64,000 bases of DNA from Erythrophleum ivorense (lineage: Eukaryota > Streptophyta > Magnoliopsida > Fabales > Fabaceae), in NCBI GenBank assembly GCA_026724425.1, contig JAIUCV010000023.1:186001-250000 (forward strand). The letters run 5' to 3'. Each line of letters starts with the position of its first letter. Within the stretch, counting starts at the first letter, position 1. Of this stretch, positions 11,220-23,249 are shown one piece after another. Both the position numbers and the translations under genes were made by a program. Under the pieces are notes generated by a model. It saw only the letters and a list, made by a program, of their open reading frames with translations, searched no databases and was not told where the DNA came from.

Positions 11220-13949
11220 TGTAATATCCCACATTGGGTAGGAGGCCCTGGGGCTAAGGCCTTATAAGTGGGAGAGAAACTCTCCCCATCAATGGCGCAC
11301 TTTTAGGATGGAATCCCAAAGGACAAAACCCCACCCTTGCCAATGAAATGAGAGTAACCGAAGAGGGTGAGATTGGGGATACTACTATTAGAGGCTCTGT
11401 GAGTAATTGGTATCAGAGCCAGCCTAGTCGCATGTGTAACCTGAGGACGGGTTGGCACCAAAGGGATGGAATGTAATGTCCCACATCAGGTAAGAGACCC
11501 TGGGGCTAAGGACTTATAAGTGGGAATGAAGCTCTCTCCACTAACGATGCGCTTTTGGGATGGAATCCCAAAGGACAAAACCCCACCCTTACTGGTGAAA
11601 TGAGAGTAACTGAAGGGGGCGAGATCGGGGACAATACTGTTGGAGGCTCTATGGGAAATTAGTATCAGAGCCGACCTAGCCGCATGTGCAACCCGAGGAC
11701 GGGTTAGCTCCAAGGGGGTGGAATGTAATGTCCCATAACGAGTAGGAGACCCTAGGGCTAAGGCCTTATAAGTGGGAGTGAAGCTCTCCCCATCAACAGT
11801 GTGCTTTTGGAATGGAATCCCAAAAGACAAAACCCCACCCTTGCTAATGAAATGAGAGTAACCGAAGGGGGCAAGATCGGGGATAATACTGTTAGAGGCT
11901 CTATGGGGGCTAAGACCTTATAAGTGGGAGTGAAGCTCTCCCTACCAACAGCGTGATTTTAGGATGGAATCCCAAAAGACAAAACCCCAACCTTGTCGAT
12001 GAAATGAGAGTAACTGAAGCAGGAGAGATAAGGGATAATACTGTTGGAGGCTCTGTGGGAAATTGGTATCAAGCTGGCCTAGCCACATGTGTAACCCAAG
12101 GACGGGTTGGCCCCAAGGGGGGTGGAATGTAATTTCTTACATTGGGTAGGAGACCCTGAGGCTAAGGCCTTATAAGTGGGAACGAAACTCTCCCCACCAA
12201 TAGCGTGTTTTTGGGATTGAATCCCAAAGGACAAAACCTCAACCTTGCCAATGAAATGAGAGTAATCAAAGGGGGTAAGATCGAGGACAATACTATTAGA
12301 GGCTCTGTGGGGAATTGAAATGATAGTAACTGAAGGGGGCGAGATCAAGGATAATACTGTTGGAGGCTATGTGGGGAATTGGTATCAGAGCCAAGCTAGC
12401 CACATGTGCAACTCGAGGATGGGTTGGCCCCAAAGGGGGTGAATGTAATGTCCCACATCGGGTAGGAGACCTTGGGGCTAAGGCTTTATAAATGGGAACG
12501 AAGCTCTCCCCACTAATGGTGTACTTTTAGGATTGAATCCCAAAGGACAAAACCCTACCGTTGCAAGTGAAATGAGAGTAACCGAAAGAGGCGAGATAGA
12601 GGACAAAACTATTAGAGGCTCTGTGGGGAATTGAAATGAGAGTAACCGAAGCGGCAAGATCGGGGACAATATTGTTAGAGGCACTGTGAGGAATTGGTAT
12701 CAGAGCCGGCCTAGCTGCATGTGCAACCCGAGGACGGGTTGGCCCCAAAGGGGGTGGAATGTAATGTCCCACATCGGGTAAGAGACCTTTAGGCTAAGGC
12801 CTTATAAGTGGAAGCGAAACTCTCCCTACCAATGACATGCTTTCAGGTTGGAATCCCAAAGGACAAAACCCCACCCTTGCTGGTGAAATGAGAGTAACCA
12901 AAGGAGGTGAGATCGGGGACAATACTGTTGGAGGCTTTGTGGGAAATTTGTATTAGAGCTGGCCTAATCGCATGTGTAACCCGAGGATGGGTTAACTCCA
13001 AGGGGGATGGAATGTAATGTCCCATAATGGGTAGGAGACCCTGGGGCTAAGTCCTTATAAGTGAGAGCAAAGCTCTCCTTATCAATGGCTCTCTTTTGGG
13101 ATGGAATCCTAAAGGACAAAATCCCACCCTTGCTGATGAAATGAGAGTAATCGGAGGGAGCGAGATCAGGGACAATACTGTTAGAGGCTTTGTGGGGCTA
13201 AGGCCTTATAAGTGGGAGTGAAGCTCTCCCTACTAATGGTGTGCTTTTGGGATTGAATCCCAAAGGACAAAACCCCACCCTTGCTAGTGAAATGAGAGCA
13301 ATCGAAGGGGGTAAGATCGGGGACAATACTATTGGAGGCTTTGTGGGAAATTGAAATGATAGTAACTGAATGGGGCGAGATCGGGGACAATACTATTAGA
13401 GGCTATGTAGGGAATTGGTATCAGAGCCGGGCTAGCCGCATGTGCAACCTGAAGATGGGTTAGCCCTAAAGGGGGTGAATGTAATGTCCCACATCAGGTA
13501 AGAGACCTTGGGGCTAAGGCCTTATAAATAGGAACGAAGCTCTCCCCACCAATGGTGTGCTTTTGGGATTGAATCCCAAAAGACAAAACCCCACCCTTGC
13601 AGGTGAAATGAGAGTAACCAAAGTGGGTGAGATCGGGGACAATACTATTGGAGGCTCTATGGGGAATTGAAATGAAAGTAACCGCAGGGGGCGAGATTGA
13701 GGACAATATTGTTAGAAGCTCTATAGAGAATTGGTATCAGAGCCAGCCTAGCTGCATATGCAACTCGAGGACAAGTTGGCACTAAAAGGGTGAAATGTAA
13801 TATCCTACATCGGGTAGGAGACCCTAGGGCTAAGGCCTTATAAGTAGGAGCGAAGCTTTCCCCACCAACGGCGTGCTTTTGGGATGGAATCCTAAAGGAC
13901 AAAGCCCCACCCTTACTAATGAAATGAGAGTAACCGAAGGGTGCGAGAT
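11220..13949 (+). mobile_element. Tandem array of about eleven TRIM-like units (LTR plus short internal region)
   Basis: Units begin TGTAATGTCCCACATCGGG at 11,220, 11,472, 11,724, about 11,900 (head missing), 12,128, 12,444, 12,760, 13,013, about 13,195 (head missing), 13,480 and 13,796. A full unit is about 252 bp: an LTR-like part of about 185 bp; TGGTATCAGAGCC, the usual plant primer-binding site matching initiator tRNA-Met; about 60 bp of internal sequence; and a purine-rich AAAGGGGGTGGAA tract just before the next TGTAATG. This is the layout of a terminal-repeat retrotransposon in miniature arranged LTR-internal-LTR-internal. It encodes no protein; the minus-strand open frames here are shared repeat frames. 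Four units carry an extra duplicated LTR tail of about 80 bp ('gaaatgagagtaac...'). A clear CA end to the LTR was not found just before the primer site, so the exact LTR end is uncertain. Confidence 0.82.
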
Positions 13950-16430
13950 CAAACTAAAGTTTGAAACCCTTGAAATTATGATTTAATTTTTAACTCAGAA
14001 AATAAAAATTAGAGTCATCATGTCTCTTTAGTCTCCAAATGTAACAATATTTCATTCGTTTAGCCCTATTATTAATTTTTAAAAGAAGAGTTAAGATGTC
14101 CTCACAATTAAAGATTATGTAAATATGCTCTTTGTTATCTAACCTGCAATCTTCATTTTGGGGAATATTTATCCTTTTACAAAAAGGAATATTTTACCCT
14201 ATTACAAAAGCAAGATAAGGAGATTGCTTTTTATTTTTTATTTTTTGCTTTCAACTCTTAAATATACATCAAAAGTATCATTAATTGGTTTCATATTATA
14301 GATTGACTCTTTAGACGTTAGTAAGTGACAATAATGTATTGTGTGCAACAGAAGAAAGAATAATATAAAAGAGTGAAAGTATATATAGAGCCATTTTCTC
14401 TTTTTTATTTATTTTTTTAATTTTGTTATCCATATGTCGTATATTTACTTGTTAAATGAAAAAAAAAATCTAGATATTAACCCATCACTCACTTTCTCAT
14501 TATTGTAATTGCACAAGTACTTTTTCAAAGTTTTACATGACCTTTATTCAATTTTGCCTATCTCACACATTAAGTTTATGCCCTGTCCCATTGAACTTAC
14601 TTAATCCAAAATACTTTAACAATGCCAAAGATGATTAAGAATGGGCTTCTGATTTCTTGTACTTCAAATTCTTAAAACAATAAAGAAAAAAAGAAATTAT
14701 TATATTAGTCACAATTGTTTGAAAAACATTTTTTTAAGATGTCTCTTAGTAATTTTTGAAAATTTTTAAGGATTTTGAAAATAAATTCTCTTGTAGGCCG
14801 TTATCCCATCTTACATGCCAAGTGCTGAATTATAAGATTAATTATTCCACTGAAACCAAGTTGTGTTGCTAACTTAATGAAGTTTCTGTGGTAGCCCACC
14901 AGTGCCATTAGAACTATTCAAAAAGACTCTAAGTAAAAGATGAAGACCATTATATTAATAGCAGTGGACCTCCGAAGTTTTTTGTGAACTTTAAGAGCCA
15001 TTAATTAAAAGCATAAGTAAATTATTATTGTCTTTTAGTGTGTGAGACTATGACAAAGATATATTCAATAGCCCATCCACACGTTAATGACAATTCAACA
15101 CATATAGAGACATGGTCATTCAATTAAGGTTAGAGAATTCACATTTTTCATTGTTGAATCATTTTGAAATATATATATATATATATATATATACTAAGAA
15201 GCACTGATACGGGTATGACACGATACGATACATGGGATATAATAATTTCTAAAATTTTAGGAAATGGGTATAGGAATATATATATATATTCAATAATTTA
15301 ATATATTAAAAACTAAATTAAATCATGAATAAGCAACAATAGCATAAATGATAAAACAATTTACAAGCCTAAATAAGATGTCCATAACAAGTTACATTCC
15401 TTAAATTCTACAATCATTGAAAAAAAAAACAATTATCAACCTTTGCATTTTATAAAAAATTGAAGGAAAAAAAATTTTCTAACTTCAAACATTAACAACA
15501 ATAGAGAAGGATGAACCAGATGACAAAAGCACCTTAACAAGTGGAAAATCAGCTAAGAGGAACTTAAGAATGGAAGCACTAACTACCAAGTCACCACTCA
15601 CCAACAAAGTTGATGGAAGATGATGCACCAGCGCTAGCCATCGATAAAGCTGACATAGTGTAAGCCACCAGCACCTGCCGGAGAAAATGACAGAGGAACT
15701 AGAGCCTCGCTAGAGAAGAAGATGCAATGCAGAGGATGAAGGCAAGTGACTAAGCACGAACGTAGGAGATATGAAGAAGATGCATGATGAACAATGAATG
15801 GACACAGGTCGTAGGCACAGCTTTCAAAGGAAAAAAGAGGTAGGTTTGATGCTGTAGAAAATGACGTCATTTGGCATGGGACGTTTCGGAGCCATTTCGT
15901 CTTGTACCAAAACGTTTTGAAATGTACCAACAAGAAAAAAAACATTTCAAATATGTTTGTATCTTGTATGGTATGTGTATCCATACTAAATATGTATCCA
16001 GTACGAATACAACTCATAAATAGCCATACACATGCTTCATTGTATTTATATAATAATAAATCTTAATATCAATCTTAGAAAAAATTTAACAATTAAAAAG
16101 TTCAAGTTTTCCTTAATATTACTTTTTATCTAACTCATTTCCAATTTATTAGTGTCCAGTTGTCTAAATAATCTAGAGGTGTATGCATTGTTGGGTTGGT
16201 TTGAGGCTTGTATAACCCAATATATATATTTTTTCAGCATTTAAATCAAACCAACCAAAATCAAAAGGAATTATAAATTGATTAACTCAAATCATAAAAA
16301 CTTTAAGTTGAGTTTAGTTAATTTCTAGATCCAAGATTTTTTTTGTTTGCCTTTCTTAATTACTTTGTACTTGCAATATTATTTATTAGTAAGTCATTAC
16401 ATCATTAATTTAAAAATAAATAAAATTTTC
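13950..16430. repeat. Segmental duplication, copy A
   Basis: Non-coding. It matches 23,250-25,720 in the same order and orientation: 'tatgatttaattttt' near 13,978 against 23,284, 'ccttcattttggggaat' type blocks near 14,150 and 23,462, 'gattgactcttta' near 14,303 and 23,602, 'cccatcactcact' near 14,481 and 25,038, and 'ggaattataaatt' near 16,269 and 25,611. Copy A starts directly after the TRIM array. It lacks about 1.2 kb present in B (about 23,650-25,000), but has an insertion at about 15,165-16,045 that B lacks. Confidence 0.7.
15165..16045. mobile_element. Insertion in duplication copy A, probable non-autonomous DNA transposon
   Basis: Copy B runs uninterrupted where copy A carries this block; compare 'gttgaatcactttgagatcattatatataataataaat' (two pieces, 25,373 onward) with A around 15,154 and 16,045. 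The block starts with GATACGGGTATGACACGATA near 15,206 and ends with 'tatccagtacgaatac' near 16,000, which is an imperfect inverted match, as in TIR elements. Its exact ends are hidden by an (AT)n tract at 15,169-15,195. The 127-residue minus-strand frame at 15,634-16,017 lies inside and looks like nothing known. Confidence 0.5.
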
Positions 16431-16706
16431 AATCTTTATAATTTACTTAAATGTTATTAATTAGACCACTATACAATTAAAAAAAGACTTTAAAATAGAG
16501 ACTTCGTCCAAAAATATTATTAAACAACAATTGTTAACAAGTATTAATGTATATGTTTTATTATATGATCATGTTGAGTTGTGTCATATTTTGGTTTAAA
16601 AATTTGATCATCCTAATCCAAAGTTTTTAGAAAAATTCTAGACTATACTAACTTAAATAGACTTGAAAAAACAAATCAACCCAATAGCTTGGGGCAAAGC
16701 TTCAAT
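16431..16706. other. AT-rich non-coding spacer
   Basis: No gene or clear repeat was seen. It ends at the target duplication TTGAT (16,707-16,711) of the next LTR. Confidence 0.6.
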
Positions 16707-16711
16707 TTGAT

Positions 16712-19153
16712 TGTAATAACCTTAAAAAATTTTTTAAAATTAAAATTTATAGAAATAAAAATGTTTCTTTTCCTTTTTAGTTTTCTTCTTATTCTTCCTC
16801 CTCCTTCTCATTCACACTGTGCTCAGCCCTTTCTTTCTATTAGTTTTGTTCGTGCTTTTCCTTGCCATTTTTGCCATCGTTCTGCCACCATGACTCCCTC
16901 ATCAATGTCATTAGGCTTTCCCCAAGCCTCCTCTTCTGCTATCCATCACTAGTGGTCTAAGAAGGTGGCTATAGGTGGTACCATCAATGATGGTATGTCT
17001 ACTTACCCTAATACCTCCATTTTCCTTCCTTTTTATTACAAATTCTTAGATTTTTGCCTTCCCTTCCTTATTTTTGGCCTATTCTATCTTCCACAGGGTC
17101 AAAATAGTAATTGCCTTCTCGTCCCTGTTAGGCTGGCGTGAGTACAAGATAGTTACGGTTTATGGATGTGAGCTTCCTAACTGTGCTATTTATGCATTAA
17201 TCTTCAATTTCTAGCTCCTTAAGGTAAATTTTGAACTTAAATTTTGAATTAGTAGCTAAAGGAGAAGACCCAAGTTCATGGTTAGTTGTAGGAATGAAGG
17301 ACAAAGTCTATGAAATGGGTTTATAGTCAATTAGCCATTATTGAGTAGATGGATATGAGGAGTTGCTAGTTTGAGCTTATGTATTAATTTGGTGAATTAT
17401 TAGTGTTGCTAGGAAACTTTGTAGATACCGACAGTGAGAGAAGTCAATCTTATGGAAAGGAGCAAGTTCCATGGTAGTGTTGGCACCATCGATGAGTATA
17501 TAACGGGTCTTAATATATCTTGCAGGTACTTTCATTACTTGTAAGTTCAAGGTCATGATAATTTGATTTTTGATTCAATCATCATATGCGTAATCTTGTG
17601 GAATGAGCCTTTATGTGCATATTCTTTATATGTTTGATTTGATAACATGCTAAATTTTTTAGTTGAAGTAATGACTTAGCTTTAAGAATTAACATAATTG
17701 TGATAAGTGCTCCTAATGTTATATGGGGTGTTATCTTATTACTAAAAGGTATAGATTAATGATAGTGGGGGAGAAAGAAAAAAAAAAAAGAATGAGTAAA
17801 AAAAATGAGAATGATTATGGAGTAACCATCTTGTTAGCATATTAGAATGATATTATGATGATATAAGAATGAGAACATGATTTCAGAACCTAATTCTAAT
17901 ACTTGTCATGCCTCTCTCTGAATTATCATTGCAAAATTTGACATTCCCTGTTGAATGCAATTTCAAGGCATATGAATTGATCATTTGAAGAATTAACTCA
18001 TTAAATAATTATTCAAATATTTAATTATTTGACTTTTACTTGGTTCCACATAGTATTAAACCACTCGTTTAAGTAAGTAGATAAAGGTATGTTAATTTAA
18101 TTAGCAAGCATACCATATGTAATTCTCTTGTTATATGCCCCTTAACACCTATAGTAAGACAGGAATCTATGATGGAATGCTATAATTATTAGTAAAGACA
18201 ATGACTAAGGTGTGTTATATTGGGTCAGGGTAGGCTTGGGTGGAAAAGGAGTTACATATTTGGTATAGCTACTTGCGAAAAAAGATAAGAAATTGCCAAC
18301 GAAGTGTAGCTGTTCCCAGGAATATATATATATATATACACCCTAACATGTTAAGGGTAGGTAGAAAAAGAGCTACACGTTTAATGTAGCAACTCGCAAT
18401 AGAGTAAAGAGCTGCCAATGAGGTGTAATTGCCATCTTATGCAAGTGGAAATCATTTCTCTCTTATAATTACCTTATCAAAGGAATTAATGTTTTAAGAA
18501 CTAACCTGTGCATATGTTTGAATGGTAGAAATTACTTAATTATGTCTGTTAATTATGCACTTTCTAGCTTTTGTTTTGGATATGATCCTTCTATTTTCAA
18601 TTATGGTAACTTGTTATCTACTTATTAAGTTTTCAACTCATTCCTTAAATTTCAACATTTGAAATAATAGTATTGATCTGACCTGCCTCCATCATCCTAA
18701 GTTCAGATATGTTAGAGTGGTGAGCCCTGTATTTGAACTACAAGGTTGTATTTGTTTGTTGTAAAGAATTTTGATTGATGTTATAAAGTTCTTTAGATAT
18801 AGTTCCACTTAACATAGATAGAATTCTCCCTCCCTTTATTTTTTTTATTCTTTTGATATTTTGGTAAATGGTGGTTGAGAGCGAAACTTTCCTCTGCCAT
18901 TGTTTCCAATTTTTTGCTGTTTGTAAAAATTTGGGAAATCCAAATTTCAGAGAAAACTCTATTGAAATTTCTACAAAGAGCCATGGATATTTAAGTTAAT
19001 GCAATGAGATAGTATGATCAATTAGATGAAGTAATGCTATGTGTTCAACCATCAAAAGTCCTCTTCAATTATGTAGTATCTATAAGGCTTATGGATTTGA
19101 GCTTTACCCTAATTTTCGTGTTGGTCACCTCTTTTTTTGCTTGGGGTGTGACA
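16712..19153. mobile_element. Solo LTR, family 2
   Basis: A 2,442-bp unit starting TGTAATAACC and ending GGGGTGTGACA, with a perfect 5-bp TTGAT duplication at 16,707-16,711 and 19,154-19,158. It is not colinear with family 1. It contains no gag or pol and no recognisable gene; the frame at 16,689-16,952 crosses the left end and is not a gene. An internal imperfect direct repeat of about 84 bp (18,232-18,315 and 18,351-18,433) holds 'gagttacat..ttggtatagc' and its variant. Read as an LTR left after recombination; only this copy is present, so the family assignment rests on its ends and target duplication. Confidence 0.78.
18232..18433. repeat. Imperfect direct repeat inside LTR family 2
   Basis: Two copies of about 84 bp start about 119 bp apart, with a short (AT)n tract between them near 18,322-18,338. 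Shared words include 'aaaaaggagttaca' or 'aaaaagagctaca' and 'ttgccaacgaagtgtag' or 'ctgccaatgaggtgtaa'. This looks like a duplicated control or spacer module of the LTR. Confidence 0.6.
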
Positions 19154-19158
19154 TTGAT

Positions 19159-19408
19159 AAGGTTTTCAACAAGAACAAAATGTAGGAAAAACCTTTTTTA
19201 TTGATTTTCTTTTCTAACAAAATTATAATATTTGAAAGACAATTTTAAAATGGCCAAAATCATATGATATTTAGTTATAAAAGAAATTCAACTTGTTATA
19301 TTTTTATAAAAATAAATTAGTACTAAAAGCAAAGCATGGAAAATGTTTTGGAAATGCAATATGTTGTATGATTCAATTATACATCTTTGCAAGTTCTGAT
19401 ATTCCATG
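19159..19408. other. AT-rich non-coding spacer
   Basis: Spacer between two solo LTRs with no recognised feature. It ends at the left TGGCC target duplication (19,409-19,413). Confidence 0.6.
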
Positions 19409-19413
19409 TGGCC

Positions 19414-22400
19414 TATAACGCCTAGTACATTGTACAATCACTGGAACGAGCCGGTTTGAAAAGCAAGTCCTTTGTGATGAGTGATTCAAGGCCAAATAAA
19501 ATTTGAATAAAATTTTAAATAATAGAAAATAAGGATTTGAGTCTTGAGTTGCCCAAAAACTGGGGTTTGAGCAATTCAAAAAATTTGTCGAAAGGCCAGT
19601 GGCATTTTCGTAAATAAGTGTAATTTTGGAAAAACACCTAAGAGGACTTTTTAAATGAAAATTTTGAGTTGCCCAAGGTTCTCAGAGGCCCCAAAAATCA
19701 TGGGAAGCCCCGGGACGGGTAAAGCCCCTTCGGTGTACTCTTTTCGACGTCGGTTGACCTAAACTTTGACCAGTTCATTCGAGAATAGCTCCGATTTGAG
19801 TGATTCCAAAGGCATTTTATTAAATTGGGAATCTAAATTTTATGATAGAAAAGACAGTTCTCAAAAAGGAGCTAAAACGAAGCCAAAACGAACTTGCCAT
19901 TACGGAAGGGCAAAATTAGAATTTATGGTTTCTTGAATATTCTAAAGAGTTCCACACTTTTCTCCATTCTTCTCCTCTTTAATGAGCACGACCCATTCTG
20001 CCCAAAATACAGAAAATCTTCAACTCTCTTAGGCATACCAAAGGGAGGAGAAAAAGAGGAAGAAAGCTAAGGAGAAACTAAGTAATTTCATGAAATTTCT
20101 TACTCCATCTTCCTCCAATCTTGTTTTCCTCTCTTCCTCCTTTCTTTCCATGGATTTTTTGAATGATTTAGTTTTGTTTTTGAGCCAGACCTAAGGGGAG
20201 AATTTCGAATTTGCTAAGGAGAAGAGAATGAAGGAGAAAGACACTTGAACCATAGGTAATCTTTGCTTTTTGTTGCATCTTCTCTTCCCCTTCCCTTCGT
20301 GTGTATTTCAACCAAGAACAAAACCAAAGGAGGGGAGGATGTTCTATCCAAATACAAGGAGGGAACAAGGGTTTTAGGCCATGGGGAGATGGCATATGGC
20401 AAGAAATTCCAAGAAAAACCAATAGAAAACAAGTTAGAAAAGTGTAGTGTTTTCTAGGGTTTTGCAAAATCTGATTTTGTGTGAATGTTTTCTTGGCTAT
20501 TTGAATGCTTCCTTGAGCTCCTAAGACCTTTAGAAAGCCTCCCAAGTGGCTCTCCCATCAAGGAAAAATCACAAAGTTCATGAACCTCCATTATGGTGCA
20601 TATTTCGGCTAAGCTAGGTTCATTAGGCTAGGGGATGTTTTAATTTGTTCTAGCCTTGGTTTGGGACTTTATATGATATTAGAAGATGGGAGAAACCATT
20701 GGGAAAAATTTAGAAACCTTAGGTTGGGAAATGAGGGAATGGCTTCTATAATGTAACCTTATGAAGCAACATGGACCTAGGTTTGTGAAAGTGAGTGTAT
20801 GATGGCTTTAAGGACCTTAAATGAGGTCAAGAGGTCTAAATATGGCAAGAGAATGGAACCAAAAATGTTAATTATGGTAGTTGCTTCATTAGGTCCTTAA
20901 TGGAACCATATTGTGACAAATAAACCAAAGTGTAGTCTTAAGAGTGAGTTGGATGTCATAATTTGTTCCAAGAGTATAATTTAGTGTTGTTTATTGTGAA
21001 TAGGCCAAAAAAATTCAACCCCACCTCCTTGTGTTTATGGAACCAAAAAGGAGAAGAAACAAGCAAAGTAAAGCTTGAATTTGTACTAAAGTAGCTCTCC
21101 ACCTTTTCTTGTTGCATTTTCTTGTTGCATTTTCTTGTTGCATATGGTGTCATTGTGTGCTTGTGTTTATGTTTATATGTTTAAGACATGCCACTTGATG
21201 CTATGTTGCTATGTTGCTATTTTGGTACTAATATGCTTTCTTGAATGTCTTTGAATGGTGGAAATGGCTCATAAGGGTGAGGTAGTACCAAAAGTCCCTT
21301 AATGTGGGTGAGGAGATACCAAAAGTCTCATGGCATGGGTGAGACAAGGCTAAAAGTCCCTTGGATGGGTGAGGCTAAGTCAAAAGTCCCAAGAACCAAG
21401 AGTGAGGCAATCCAAAAGTTCTAGAAATGGGGTGAGGTCAAACCAAAAGTCCCTACAACTCATTCTTGTGCTTGACATGAGTTTGTGACACAAAAATGTG
21501 AAAGATAAATGCTTCATAGATTGATTGATTGCATACTTGTACCTTTGACATGTTTTATGCCTTGAAGATGTGATTGAATAGGTGTATGAGCTATTGAGAT
21601 TCAATGAATCTCACCCCCTCCTTTCTCTCATCTCATATGATCTAGGTGGAGTTCAAGATCCAAAGGATGGAAGCCAAGGAGTTTAAATCTCCATCTCTTA
21701 GCAAATCTTTTCATTTTTGATGTACTATGATATCTAGAATGTCAAAGTAGGTATGTAAATATTATTTTTGAGCCATGACACTTTGAACAAGTGTAAAACT
21801 ATGTAAAGTTAGTGTATGTATCAAGAATAGAGTTTAATGAATAGAATTGTGTATTTTGACTACTTGGGAGCTCACTTGTGCATATATGTTTATGGAAGTG
21901 ACATGGTGAATTTGAGTTGCATGAGGGTTCAGACCTTATGAGGGACTTATTTAGGCTATATTTATACTTTCTACGTTGCTCAAATGTGTGTGGAACAATA
22001 GATGGCTCATGTGAACCAAATTTGCCTCTTGTTAAGACCAAAATTGTCATATTCTTGAGTTATGGCAAAGTCTGACCAAATGACCTCTTCTTGACTTGAA
22101 ATTTTACATGCAACTAGATGTTACCTAGAGCTTTTTGAGAAGATAAATATCAGGTCATTTGGAGGTCTGTGGAATTTTCTATGATTTTTCAAAGTTGGTA
22201 TCAGAATTTCGGATTTGCACCAGTACTGTTCATTTGGTCAGTTTTGAAATTGTGTCATCCGAGGGGCAAACGTGGTCCAATGGCTACAAAATTTTATATG
22301 CAGAAACTAAGCATTCACAGTGACTTGTATCAACTAGAAGCACCTCATTTGGAGGTCTGAACTAAGAGATATAAATTTTTGAATTTCTCGGACAGTAGCA

Positions 22401-23244
22401 GCAGCTTAGCACGACCTAAGTCACTGTTCTATTGAATTTGGGTAGCTAAGAGTGCTTTCTCTGGTCTGAGTCTATTTTTTCCATAAATTTAACATTCATA
22501 GATTTCCAAATTGGTATTATTTGCATGGATTGGATTTTTTTGGAATTAATTGGACATTTTCAAAATTTATAGCAGGCACTTGCATTAGTACCAGTAGCTG
22601 TCCAAATCTTTGCCCATTTTCGCATGTCAAACGCTTCCTGTGTTATGTTTCATGGCCTGGAAATATTTTTAGAATAAATTAGACATGTGTATCTTTCTAT
22701 AATGACCAAGAATACTTGATTCCAAATTTTCTAGAATTAGTTATGAATTCTGAAACTTCATATCAGTAAACTGAACCAGTGGCCCAGATAGCAACGATCT
22801 CAGTGACTTTTCGGATGTCAAATGTTCTCCTCTTAATGATTCATAAGCTAAAATTATTTTTAGCATGGGGTAGACATCCAGAGCTTTCTGGAATGATAAA
22901 TTTTGTTGAGTTTCGATTTTTGTGGATTTAGTTATGAAATTCTGAAGTTGTGACAGAAAATTGAGAATTTGGCCGAAAATAATAGTGTGAGTTTGATGCT
23001 CCCCTTTGAATTCCACGGGTTGTGGGCCAACTTTGGTGATGCAAATGAGTTGTATGTATGTAATTAAATATGAGAATATGATGTATGAACTCATATGGTC
23101 CGCATGACACCGAATAAAATTTTTATACGCTACGCAATGCGAAATAAGGCATTATTTTAATGTCATCTTCCATTCCCTTTTGTGCAATTCATCATGGGAA
23201 ACTTAAAAATGATAGGAAGCAAGTTAGAAATATATAGTGTTACA
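19414..23244. mobile_element. Solo LTR, family 1, copy 3 (reversed relative to the other copies)
   Basis: A 3,831-bp unit lying in reverse orientation to the copies at 1371, 6949 and 49,557. The left end reads TATAACGCC, a decayed form of the TGTAATATCC expected from the other copies. The right end reads TAGTGTTACA. TGGCC is duplicated exactly at 19,409-19,413 and 23,245-23,249. Landmarks appear in mirror order: 'gggacgggtaaagcc' near 19,711, 'gagattcaatgaatctcac' near 21,596, and 'ctcatatggtccgcatg' near 23,090. No coding domain is present. The open frames at 20,168-20,545, 21,380-21,604, 21,799-22,050 and 22,741-23,094 are inside the LTR and are not supported as genes. A 13-bp unit is repeated three times near 21,104-21,142. 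Confidence 0.84.
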
Positions 23245-23249
23245 TGGCC

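Noticed and set aside
11486..13902. Series of minus-strand open frames sharing 'SFGI' and 'YKALA' words
   Set aside because: They are the same frame read through successive TRIM units; the likeness comes from DNA repetition, not from a protein family.
15634..16017. 127-residue minus-strand frame
   Set aside because: It lies within an insertion absent from the duplicate copy and has no recognisable motif.
20168..20545. 125-residue minus-strand frame
   Set aside because: Inside LTR copy 3; the matching part of the other LTR copies is not open.
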